From an uncultured Oscillospiraceae bacterium (GTDB lineage Bacteria; Bacillota; Clostridia; Oscillospirales; Oscillospiraceae), in the NCBI GenBank assembly GCA_934630495.1, contig CAKTVW010000054.1, positions 1 through 10,195 on the forward strand: a stretch of DNA of 10,195 nt. The letters are read 5' to 3'. Within the stretch, counting starts at the first letter, position 1. Each line of letters begins with the position of its first letter. Shown here one piece after another: positions 1 through 5,241 of the stretch. Below the pieces are notes generated by a model. That model saw only the letters and a program-made list of their open reading frames with translations. It made no database searches and was not told the origin of the DNA. The position numbers were made by a program, and so were the translations under genes.

Positions 1-162
1 ATGCAGTTGGCACTGGAATTTTACGGCCCGATGTTCTTGCTTTACAGTGTTTACGACGGTGCAGACGAAAAAGAAAGTATTGCCCCGATGCTGAGCACAC
101 ATATTGACCGCTTTATTGCCAAGATCGAATCCGGCTACAGAAAGTCAGGAACATCCATATGA
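1..162 (+). CDS. TetR-family regulator, C-terminal end only (partial)
   Basis: The open frame enters from the left edge and stops at TGA 160-162, giving 53 visible residues. The ATG at position 1 may be only an internal methionine. The visible sequence is a helical tail with the pattern LALEFYGPMFLLYSVYDG followed by an HIDRF helix. It lines up by eye with the end of the complete TetR protein further right (LAMMYVAPVVTLIGICDR, then HVRLFF), so I read it as the ligand-binding and dimerisation end of a TetR/AcrR regulator. The DNA-binding domain lies outside the window. The stop overlaps the next start by 4 bases, so the downstream KTR gene is probably in the same operon. Family assignment rests on a short tail and is moderate. 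Confidence 0.6.
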   Translation: MQLALEFYGPMFLLYSVYDGADEKESIAPMLSTHIDRFIAKIESGYRKSGTSI

Positions 163-353
163 AAGAAGCAATAGAAGAAAAAAAGTGGGTCTTGTGCCCG
201 ATATGCGGAGCAAAGACGCGCTTGCAGCTCTTGCCCGAAACGGAACTGAAATCATTTCCGCTGTTTTGCCCGAAATGCAGGCGCGAAAGCATTATCAACG
301 CCAAGCATTTTATCATTGAAGCCAAACAGCCAGACGCTAAGACGCAGTGCTGA
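159..353 (+). CDS. Cysteine-rich KTR domain protein
   Basis: This 64-residue protein has two CxxC knuckles, C13-P-I-C16 and C37-P-K-C40. An AKTR motif at residues 18-21 follows the first pair, which is the hallmark of the cysteine-rich KTR family. That family is common in Clostridia and in Tn916-like or tetracycline-resistance elements. The four cysteines suit one structural zinc site, and no catalytic motif is visible. The ATG overlaps the TGA of the preceding TetR fragment (ATGA), so translation is probably coupled. The last codons (D-A-K-T-Q-C) are encoded by the left arm of an intrinsic terminator. Function is unknown for the family; a nucleic-acid-binding or regulatory role is inference. 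A related open frame at 104-319 is only a frame shadow. Confidence 0.85.
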   Translation: MKEAIEEKKWVLCPICGAKTRLQLLPETELKSFPLFCPKCRRESIINAKHFIIEAKQPDAKTQC

Positions 354-386
354 TCGCAAACGATCATACGCTGCGTCTTATTTTTT
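338..386 (+). terminator. Intrinsic terminator overlapping the KTR gene end
   Basis: The arms TAAGACGCAG (338-347) and CTGCGTCTTA (371-380) are perfect 10-base complements. An inner stem TGATCG/CGATCA (351-356 with 361-366) closes on a CAAA loop, with a small 3x4 internal loop between the two stems. Six Ts follow directly at 381-386. The left arm lies inside the last codons of the KTR gene. The next ribosome binding site (AAGGAG) starts only a few bases after the T run, so the following genes depend on read-through or on a promoter inside the KTR gene. Confidence 0.9.
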
Positions 387-403
387 GAAAGGAGAATTTT
401 ACA

Positions 404-637
404 ATGATGTGTCCGAAATGCGGAAAAGAAATGAGAAAAGGTTATTTATTCGGCAGCAAGGACGGCGCCTTCAGCTTTGCAAATAAAGTACCGGGCGCTT
501 TGGAAAACGGCAAAAATGCAGAGGGCTTTGTAAAGCTCACCGGATTGAAGGTCGGCGACAGAACGAGTATCCCTGCCTGCTGCTGCGAGGCGTGCGGAAT
601 GATCCTGATCTCATACGGAGAGGCGGTGCAAGCATGA
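404..637 (+). CDS. Small zinc-ribbon-like protein (PF20097/DUF6487-like)
   Basis: The protein has 77 residues and begins MMCPKCGKEMRKGYL, a CPxCG zinc knuckle followed by the K-G-Y/L pattern I recall from the DUF6487 (PF20097) group. A second cysteine cluster, A-C-C-C-E-A-C-G (residues 60-67), near the C-terminus would complete a four-cysteine zinc site. The ribosome binding site AAAGGAGAA sits about 8 bases upstream. ATG codons at 404 and 407 are adjacent and either could start translation. The stop overlaps the next ATG (ATGA at 634-637), tying it to the membrane protein that follows. Function is unknown; family naming is from memory of the motif and is moderate. Confidence 0.75.
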   Translation: MMCPKCGKEMRKGYLFGSKDGAFSFANKVPGALENGKNAEGFVKLTGLKVGDRTSIPACCCEACGMILISYGEAVQA

Positions 638-1044
638 AACTCTATTTCGGAAACGGAGTCACTACGGCGACATCGCTTATGATCCTTGCGCTGCTCGGGT
701 TTATCGGCTGCTCGATTTTTGGTCGTGTGAATATTCAGTATTGGGGACGGAGGAGTGTCATCCTGCTGGTTTTCGGCCTTGTGGTCTGCTGTTTTGCGGC
801 GGCGCGGGACAGCTTGGATAAGACCATTCAGCACACCATCGACGGCAGCTGCGCACCGGGGCTGTTCCCGCTCGTCAGTGTGCCCACTGTCGTGGGCTGT
901 GTCGGCGCGCTGCTGATTATCATTGCCGCCATTGCTACGCCGATCGCAAAAACGCAAAAGATGCGCGAGGTTTGGTTCTATGTGATGTCAGGCGGCGCAG
1001 TGCTGAAAATCGTGACGATGGAGATTGCGCGGATCATTCTTTGA
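634..1044 (+). CDS. Small four-helix membrane protein, unknown
   Basis: This 136-residue protein has four clear hydrophobic stretches, at about residues 10-27, 40-57, 78-101 and 112-130. The segment between helices 2 and 3 (residues 58-77) contains R-D-S-L-D and a lone cysteine. The start at ATG 634 overlaps the upstream stop by 4 bases and follows GGAG about 13 bases ahead; an in-frame ATG at 592 would overlap the zinc-ribbon gene and is less likely. No catalytic motif is visible and I do not recognise the family. Its tight coupling to the zinc-ribbon gene suggests they work together. Confidence 0.75.
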   Translation: MKLYFGNGVTTATSLMILALLGFIGCSIFGRVNIQYWGRRSVILLVFGLVVCCFAAARDSLDKTIQHTIDGSCAPGLFPLVSVPTVVGCVGALLIIIAAIATPIAKTQKMREVWFYVMSGGAVLKIVTMEIARIIL

Positions 1045-1064
1045 AGTGAAAAGGAAGTGTACTT

Positions 1065-1214
1065 ATGCCGCAGATGAACAAGGGCGGAAAATTTATTTTC
1101 GGAGAATCAGAGATTTATTCCGACGGACGGGTGCAGCTTCCACCGCAGGCCGTGGACGAATCGTACATCCGGAGAAACCCGTTTATGCTGCGATCGGCGA
1201 CAGCGGCAACGTGA
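1065..1214 (+). pseudogene. AbrB-like regulator, N-terminal remnant
   Basis: The frame starts with a good ribosome binding site (AAGGAAG about 8 bases upstream) and reads MPQMNKGGKFIFGESEI, then V-Q-L-P-P-Q-A-V-D-E. This resembles the N-terminal swapped-hairpin domain of AbrB-like proteins in Clostridia that begin MPQM.KGGK.(I/V)FG and are normally well over 100 residues. The similarity stops near residue 35 (about base 1170). After that the frame continues as unrelated sequence for 14 codons to TGA 1212-1214. I read this as a truncated gene whose 3' part was replaced by foreign sequence. The match is from memory; it could instead be a functional 49-residue protein. Confidence 0.55.
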
Positions 1215-1396
1215 TCTATGTTGATCTGAGCGAGAAAATTGTGGCCGCAGTATCTGCCTTTTTCAAACCGACAGTACATGACCGCATTGACTTTATCGAG
1301 AATATTCTGCTGCCGACGGTAAACAGCGGCCTTCTACCGTGGAAGGATGCCGCAGCTTTTGCTTACCCCTTGACATTTTGCAAAATACGATTATAA
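1178..1396 (+). pseudogene. Possible serine hydrolase (beta-lactamase family) C-terminal remnant
   Basis: In a different frame from the AbrB-like remnant, about 49 residues read as coding: V-Y-A-A-I-G-D-S-G-N-V-I-Y-V-D-L-S-E-K near the start, then VSAFFKP, then H-D-R-I-D-F-I-E. This resembles the end of beta-lactamase-family serine hydrolases (Pfam PF00144), where the chain closes with a G-x-x-G-N-V-I-Y-V-D strand and a D-R-(I/V)-x-F-I helix. The catalytic SxxK and YxN motifs would lie far upstream and are absent. Recognisable similarity ends near 1324; beyond that the frame simply reads into the next promoter until TAA at 1394-1396. There is no start codon or ribosome binding site of its own. 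Family assignment is moderate to low. Confidence 0.45.
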
Positions 1397-1397
1397 T
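1370..1397 (+). promoter_or_regulatory. Sigma-A-type promoter of the TetR operon
   Basis: A perfect -35 TTGACA (1370-1375) and a perfect -10 TATAAT (1392-1397) are separated by 16 bases. They lie 34 bases before the TetR start. Transcription should begin around 1404, inside the palindromic operator. This is the only consensus-quality promoter in the window and would drive the packed gene run that follows. Confidence 0.9.
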
Positions 1398-1398
1398 A

Positions 1399-1418
1399 TA
1401 ACTAACGAACGTTAGTTA
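1399..1418. promoter_or_regulatory. Palindromic TetR operator
   Basis: The two 9-base arms TAACTAACG (1399-1407) and CGTTAGTTA (1410-1418) are perfect inverted repeats around a 2-base AA centre. The palindrome starts one base after the -10 box and ends at the ribosome binding site (AGGAGGA, 1418-1424) of the TetR gene. A dimer bound here would block the transcription start, which is the classical TetR autorepression layout. That the adjacent TetR protein binds it is inferred from position. Confidence 0.88.
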
Positions 1419-1430
1419 GGAGGAGCGAAT

Positions 1431-2078
1431 ATGAAACAGGAGGATACCAAGCAGAAAATTTTGGATCAGGCTTTGGAGCTGTTTTCTACAAAAGGGTACG
1501 ATTCCGTCAGCGTGGGTGAGATCGCAAAAGCGGTAGGCATCAAGGCACCGTCGCTTTACAACCACTTTCCGAGTAAGCAGGCGATCTTTGATGCGATCGT
1601 GGCGTCTACGGCAGCGCAATACGAAGCAGACACCGGAAAGATCGATATTCATGTGCAAAATGTGTCACAGGACATTCCGGCCTTCACGGAGATCAGCGAG
1701 GATGCCCTTTTTAAAAAGGTACAGCAAATTTTCGAGTATTCGCTGCACAATGAAACCATCAGCCGATTTCGCCGCATGATGACCATTGAACAATTTCGTT
1801 CATCGGAGCTGGCGGTGCTGTATTCGTGGCGCTACGTCGATCGTTTGCTTGCCTATCACGCCGGTATTTTCCGCGCGTTAATTGCCGCCGGTGAGATTAG
1901 GGCAGAAGACCCGAATGAGTTGGCAATGATGTACGTCGCGCCGGTCGTGACGTTGATCGGCATCTGCGACCGCCAGCCGGAACGGGAAAATGAATGCTTG
2001 GAAAAGCTCAGACAGCATGTCCGTCTCTTCTTTCACATGGTTCATGACGGGGACATGCAATTAGGAGGAAAATCATGA
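1431..2078 (+). CDS. TetR/AcrR-family repressor, complete
   Basis: This 215-residue protein has a standard TetR N-terminal helix-turn-helix: I-L-D-Q-A-L-E-L-F (residues 10-18), G-Y-D-S-V-S-V-G-E-I-A-K-A-V-G-I (22-37) and S-L-Y-N-H-F-P-S-K (41-49). The rest is an all-helical C-terminal domain that in this family binds a small-molecule inducer and forms the dimer. Length is typical for the family. The start is fixed by AGGAGGA 7 bases upstream, directly after the palindromic operator. It leads a run of seven further co-directional genes and overlaps the first by 4 bases (ATGA), so it very likely represses itself and the acetyltransferase-containing operon. The inducer cannot be read from sequence; the two antibiotic-acetyltransferase-like genes downstream suggest a drug or drug-like ligand. 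Confidence 0.93.
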   Translation: MKQEDTKQKILDQALELFSTKGYDSVSVGEIAKAVGIKAPSLYNHFPSKQAIFDAIVASTAAQYEADTGKIDIHVQNVSQDIPAFTEISEDALFKKVQQIFEYSLHNETISRFRRMMTIEQFRSSELAVLYSWRYVDRLLAYHAGIFRALIAAGEIRAEDPNELAMMYVAPVVTLIGICDRQPERENECLEKLRQHVRLFFHMVHDGDMQLGGKS

Positions 2079-2710
2079 GAAAATCTTTGATACAAAAGCT
2101 TGGACTGCTCGGCATCGTCAGCTTTCTTTCCTACACGGCGGCGGTTGTGTTTGCGCCGCTGGCCTATCCCGGCTATAACCGGTTGGCGCAGGCCGTCAGC
2201 GACCTGAGCGCCGCCAACGCGCCGTCGCTGGCGCTCTGGAATCAGCTCAGTGCGCTTTACAATGTGTGCGAGGTCGTTTGCGCAACCGTCGTCTGCATCG
2301 GGATTCAGGGGCAGAAAACCAAGCTGCTTCGTTCCGGGATTTATCTGTTCGCCATCATGGAGTGGATTTCAGCGGTCGGCTATCGGATGTTCCCGCTGAG
2401 TGACAGCGGCTATGCGGGAGCATTTCAGGATGTGATGCACATGGTCGTCACCGCTTTGGTGGTGCTGCTGTCCATCATATCGCTGACCGTCATCATCGTC
2501 GCCGGGGTAAAAAACAAGGATTGCCGTTCTTACGGTGTATGCGCAGGCGTTGCCCTTGGCATGATGCTTGTGGGTGCGCTGGGCATGAAAATCGTCCCTG
2601 CCGAATATTTCGGCGTGGTCGAGCGTTTCAGTGTGTTTGCGGCTACGGGCTTCAATGCGGCGCTGGGCATTCACCTGTTTTGCGCGAAACCGAAGAACAA
2701 AGAATTATAA
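2075..2710 (+). CDS. DUF998-like six-helix membrane protein
   Basis: The protein has 211 residues and six hydrophobic segments, at about 9-30, 57-78, 86-104, 118-145, 152-172 and 185-204. Conserved-looking polar motifs sit at the helix ends: Q-A-V-S-D-L-S-A (39-46) after helix 1, G-Y-R-M-F-P-L-S after helix 3, Q-D-V-M-H-M-V at the start of helix 4 and V-V-E-R-F-S-V before helix 6. This layout matches the DUF998 (PF06197) family, whose function is unknown. The ATG overlaps the TetR stop (ATGA) and follows AGGAGG. Being the first gene behind the repressor makes it a likely primary target; a role in envelope protection or drug response is inference. Confidence 0.85.
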   Translation: MRKSLIQKLGLLGIVSFLSYTAAVVFAPLAYPGYNRLAQAVSDLSAANAPSLALWNQLSALYNVCEVVCATVVCIGIQGQKTKLLRSGIYLFAIMEWISAVGYRMFPLSDSGYAGAFQDVMHMVVTALVVLLSIISLTVIIVAGVKNKDCRSYGVCAGVALGMMLVGALGMKIVPAEYFGVVERFSVFAATGFNAALGIHLFCAKPKNKEL

Positions 2711-2723
2711 AGGAGAATTTAAT

Positions 2724-3350
2724 ATGTTGAATAAAAACATTACCATCCGTCTTGAAACCAAGAGCGATCACAGGAATGTGGAAAACCTGACCCGCGAGTC
2801 ATTTTGGAATGTCTACCGCCCCGGCTGCATGGAGCACTATGTGCTGCACTGCTATCGGGATGACCCGGCTTTCGTGCCGGAACTGGACTTCGTGATGGAG
2901 CGAAGCGGCGAGCTGATCGGGCAGGTCATCTATGTGCGGTCGGAAATCGACTGCGACGATGGACGGAAGGTGCCGATCATGACCTTCGGCCCCATCGGCA
3001 TCGCACCCGCATACAAGAGGCAGGGCTACGGAAAGAAGCTGCTCGACTATTCCATGGAAAAAGCTAAGGAGATGGGTGCAGGAGCACTTGCTATCACTGG
3101 AAACATCCTGTTTTACGGCAAGTCTGGCTTTGTCCCGGCAAAAGCAAAGGGCGTTCGCTATGCCGACGACCCGGAGGCGGATTATTTTCTCATCAAAGAG
3201 CTGACGCCCGGTTTTTTGGACGGCATTTCCGGCAGCTACAAAGACCCGGAGGGCTATTTTGTCTGCGAAAAAAATCCTGAAGGCTTTGAACGGTTTGAGG
3301 CGACCTTCCCGAAGAAGGAAAAACTGAAGCTGCCGGGACAGTTATTCTGA
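2724..3350 (+). CDS. GNAT-family N-acetyltransferase
   Basis: This is a 208-residue protein with a GNAT fold. The acetyl-CoA site is visible as G-P-I-G-I-A-P-A-Y-K-R-Q-G-Y-G-K (residues 89-104), containing the R/QxxGxG/A pyrophosphate-binding loop. It is followed by the motif-B region L-A-I-T-G-N and F-Y-G-K-S-G-F-V-P-A (130-139), typical of YhbS-like (COG3153) acetyltransferases. About 70 residues follow the GNAT core. The substrate cannot be predicted. The start at ATG 2724 is supported by AAGGAG 9 bases upstream; an in-frame ATG at 2631 lies inside the DUF998 gene and is rejected. It is the first of three acetyltransferases of different folds in this operon. Confidence 0.9.
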   Translation: MLNKNITIRLETKSDHRNVENLTRESFWNVYRPGCMEHYVLHCYRDDPAFVPELDFVMERSGELIGQVIYVRSEIDCDDGRKVPIMTFGPIGIAPAYKRQGYGKKLLDYSMEKAKEMGAGALAITGNILFYGKSGFVPAKAKGVRYADDPEADYFLIKELTPGFLDGISGSYKDPEGYFVCEKNPEGFERFEATFPKKEKLKLPGQLF

Positions 3351-3368
3351 GTAGGAGGAATCTGAGTA
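3346..3368 (+). repeat. 8-bp direct repeat around the DUF3795 ribosome binding site
   Basis: TCTGAGTA occurs at 3346-3353 and again at 3361-3368, with the GGAGGAA ribosome binding site between. The first copy covers the stop of the GNAT gene and the second runs into the A of the next ATG. It may mark an old junction or slippage event, or be chance. Confidence 0.4.
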
Positions 3369-3640
3369 TGATCGAGTCAAGATGTGGGCTTCGGTGCAGC
3401 GATTGCAGTTTTCATGAAGCAATGGGCTGCAAGGGGTGCGTGAATATGGACAAACCCTTCTGGGCGGATAACTGCCCCGTGAAATCCTGCTGTGAAAAGA
3501 AAGGCTTGCAGCATTGCGGCGAATGCGATGACTTCGTTTGTCCTTTATTACATACTTTTGCTTACGACATGGAGCAAAGCGATAACGGCGCAAGAATCGA
3601 GCAATGCAAAAAGTGGTGTAAGAATAATGGCATCCAGTAA
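3368..3640 (+). CDS. Cysteine-rich DUF3795-type protein
   Basis: The protein has 90 residues, of which 13 are cysteines (positions 6, 10, 13, 21, 24, 36, 41, 42, 50, 53, 58, 80 and 84). The opening C-G-L-R-C-S-D-C and the following G-C-K-G-C are the hallmark of DUF3795 (PF12675), a family of small metal- or cluster-binding-like proteins with no assigned function. The number and grouping of cysteines suggest zinc or iron-sulfur binding, which is inference. AGGAGGAA upstream supports the start. Its 3' end overlaps the next gene by 14 bases in another frame. There is no signal peptide, so it is probably cytoplasmic. Confidence 0.88.
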   Translation: MIESRCGLRCSDCSFHEAMGCKGCVNMDKPFWADNCPVKSCCEKKGLQHCGECDDFVCPLLHTFAYDMEQSDNGARIEQCKKWCKNNGIQ

Positions 3641-3953
3641 AGAGTATCTTCATTTCATTCTGGAACAGCTATCCGATCTGGACGATATTTCTTACCGTCC
3701 TATGATGGGAGAATTTATCCTCTATTATCACGGTAAAATCGTCGGCGGGATCTATGATGATCGGTTGCTTGTAAAGAAAACAAGATCCGCTCTGGAGCTT
3801 ATGCCCGCGGCAATTTGTGAGCTTCCGTATGAGGGAGCGAAAGAAATGCTGCTGGTGGATGAAGTTGACAGCAAAGAGTTTCTCACAAAACTGTTTAAGG
3901 CAATGTACGATGAATTGCCGTCACCAAAACGAAAGAACAACGGAATGCAATAA
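3627..3953 (+). CDS. TfoX N-terminal domain protein
   Basis: Starting at ATG 3627 the protein has 108 residues. It carries the TfoX N-terminal pattern (PF04993): Y-R-P-M-M-G-E-F-I-L-Y-Y-H-G-K-I-V-G-G-I-Y, then D-R-L-L-V-K-K, with a closing helix around 82-96. In this family the fold is a small alpha/beta unit named after the competence regulator TfoX/Sxy; the single-domain versions in Bacillota have no established role. The start lies inside the DUF3795 gene (14-base overlap) with only a weak GGTG upstream, which points to translational coupling. A longer in-frame extension from 3492 would run through DUF3795 and is rejected. A competence function should not be assumed. Confidence 0.85.
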   Translation: MASSKEYLHFILEQLSDLDDISYRPMMGEFILYYHGKIVGGIYDDRLLVKKTRSALELMPAAICELPYEGAKEMLLVDEVDSKEFLTKLFKAMYDELPSPKRKNNGMQ

Positions 3954-3982
3954 TGGTGCATTCCGGAAAGAAGGAATACAAA

Positions 3983-4612
3983 ATGAAGAATCAAATCTAC
4001 CCCCGTCCGCACGACAGGCAGACGGTGTACCTGAAAAACGTCATCACAAAACCGGATATCGAGGTCGGGGACTATACAATCTACAACGATTTCGTCCACG
4101 ATCCCTGCGATTTTGAGAAGAACAACGTGCTGTATCAGTATCCGGTAAACGGCGACCGCCTGATAATCGGGAAATTCTGCGCGATAGCGTGCGGTGCTAA
4201 ATTTATGTTCACGAGCGGGAATCATTCGATGAAGTCGCTGTCAAACTACACCTTCCCTATTTTCTTTGACGAATGGGGGCTTGACCCGAAAAATATCCGC
4301 GACGCATGGGACAACAAGGGCGACACCGTCATCGGAAACGACGTGTGGATCGGGTACGAGGCGGTCATCATGTCGGGCGTGAAGATCGGCGACGGCGCGA
4401 TAATCGGAACGCGGGCTGTGGTGACAAAGGACGTGCCGCCTTACACCATCGTCGGCGGTGTTCCGGCGAAGCCGATACGCAGACGGTTCGACGACGCGAC
4501 TGTTGAGAGGCTTGAAGTCTTGCGCTGGTGGGATTGGGACTATGAAAAAATCAAACGCAGCATTCCCGCGATTCAGTCGGGGAATATCGCGGAATTGGAG
4601 CGTGCGGAATGA
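3983..4612 (+). CDS. Hexapeptide-repeat xenobiotic O-acetyltransferase (Vat/CatB type)
   Basis: This 209-residue protein belongs to the left-handed beta-helix xenobiotic acetyltransferases, which use acetyl-CoA to O-acetylate streptogramin A (Vat) or chloramphenicol (CatB). Visible family landmarks are V-L-Y-Q-Y (49-53), L-I-I-G-K-F-C (60-66), G-N-H (79-81) with the likely catalytic His81, I-G-N-D-V-W-I-G (117-124), V-K-I-G-D-G-A-I-I-G (133-142), P-Y-T-I-V-G-G-V-P-A-K (153-163) and W-W-D-W at 182-185. Length is typical. The start at ATG 3983 has AAGGAA 7 bases upstream; an ATG at 3953 overlapping the TfoX stop would add ten residues and is less likely. Whether it truly confers resistance, and to which drug, is undecided. 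It overlaps the CatA-fold gene by 4 bases. Confidence 0.92.
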   Translation: MKNQIYPRPHDRQTVYLKNVITKPDIEVGDYTIYNDFVHDPCDFEKNNVLYQYPVNGDRLIIGKFCAIACGAKFMFTSGNHSMKSLSNYTFPIFFDEWGLDPKNIRDAWDNKGDTVIGNDVWIGYEAVIMSGVKIGDGAIIGTRAVVTKDVPPYTIVGGVPAKPIRRRFDDATVERLEVLRWWDWDYEKIKRSIPAIQSGNIAELERAE

Positions 4613-5241
4613 AACCGAACGTTATCGACCCAAAAACGACCACCCGCGCGGCGGCGTTCGACCTTTGGATGAACGCGCCGAACCCTATGGTGACTTTTTT
4701 CAAAACGCTGGATGTTACGCCGCTTGTGGGATTCAGCCGTAAGCGCGGGCTGAAATTCAATATGCTTCTCTGCTGGTGTATCGGCAGGGCGGCCAGCGAG
4801 ATCAAGGAGTTTTATACTCTCCCTGTTGGGCGCGAGCTGCTGCAATATGACAGCATTGCGGTGAACACTATTGTAAAAAACAAAACCGGCGAGGTCAGTT
4901 CCTGCGATGTGCCGTTCTCAAGTAGCCTTGTGCAGTTCAATGCCGACTACCTGCAGCTGACGCACGCAGTTGCGGAAAGCTGTGAAAATCACGACCTGAC
5001 CGATAGCATGGTCATCGGCACCTCCGCCATTGTGGATACCGAGATCGACGGCGCGGTCGGCATGAACAGCGGCATTTTCAACAATCCGTTTATCATCTGG
5101 AGCAAATATCATAAATGGCTTTTCAGGACGACGCTGAAGCTGTCGTTCCAATTCCACCATACCCAGATGGACGGCGCACACGCAGGGCGGTTTTTACAGA
5201 GGTTGCAGGAGAATATCTTTGAAATCAGGAAATGCAGATGA
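4609..5241 (+). CDS. Type A chloramphenicol acetyltransferase-like protein (CatA fold)
   Basis: The protein has 210 residues, close to the usual 210-220 of CatA enzymes. The active-site signature is present as Q-F-H-H-T-Q-M-D-G-A-H (residues 181-191). His184 corresponds to the catalytic His195 and Asp188 to Asp199 of the type III enzyme, where the motif reads HHAVCDG. Other family-like stretches are F-K-F/K-F-N region N51-M-L and W-M-N-A-P-N-P near the N-terminus, and the P-F/F-I-I-W segment at 160-164. CatA trimers transfer acetyl from acetyl-CoA to the 3-hydroxyl of chloramphenicol. The second residue after HH and the stretch after DG differ from classical enzymes, so the substrate may differ. 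The start overlaps the hexapeptide enzyme stop (ATGA), so both are probably made together. Confidence 0.9.
   Translation: MKPNVIDPKTTTRAAAFDLWMNAPNPMVTFFKTLDVTPLVGFSRKRGLKFNMLLCWCIGRAASEIKEFYTLPVGRELLQYDSIAVNTIVKNKTGEVSSCDVPFSSSLVQFNADYLQLTHAVAESCENHDLTDSMVIGTSAIVDTEIDGAVGMNSGIFNNPFIIWSKYHKWLFRTTLKLSFQFHHTQMDGAHAGRFLQRLQENIFEIRKCR

Noticed and set aside
442..957. Minus-strand open frame of 171 codons
   Set aside because: It is antisense to the zinc-ribbon and membrane-protein genes; the polar, Arg/Gln/Asp-rich translation is a shadow of hydrophobic codons on the + strand.
1323..1360. Possible terminator hairpin (GCGGC-CTTC with GAAG-GAT-GCCGC) before the TetR promoter
   Set aside because: The stem is interrupted by a bulge and is followed by only four Ts after extra bases; too weak to call.
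1..2078. Recombination between the two TetR genes as origin of the 163-1430 block
   Set aside because: The two C-termini are alike only in general pattern, far too different at DNA level for homologous exchange.
2631..2723. Upstream start for the GNAT gene adding 31 residues
   Set aside because: The extension lies within the DUF998 gene, translates to a Cys/Arg-rich stretch, and ATG 2724 has an AAGGAG site at proper distance.
3627..3953. Competence regulation by the TfoX-domain protein
   Set aside because: It is a single-domain version in a Bacillota-like setting without competence genes nearby; the domain name alone does not support that role.
3953..3982. Upstream ATG for the hexapeptide acetyltransferase
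   Set aside because: It would add ten residues not expected in the family; ATG 3983 has its own AAGGAA and begins right at the conserved N-terminus. Not excluded.
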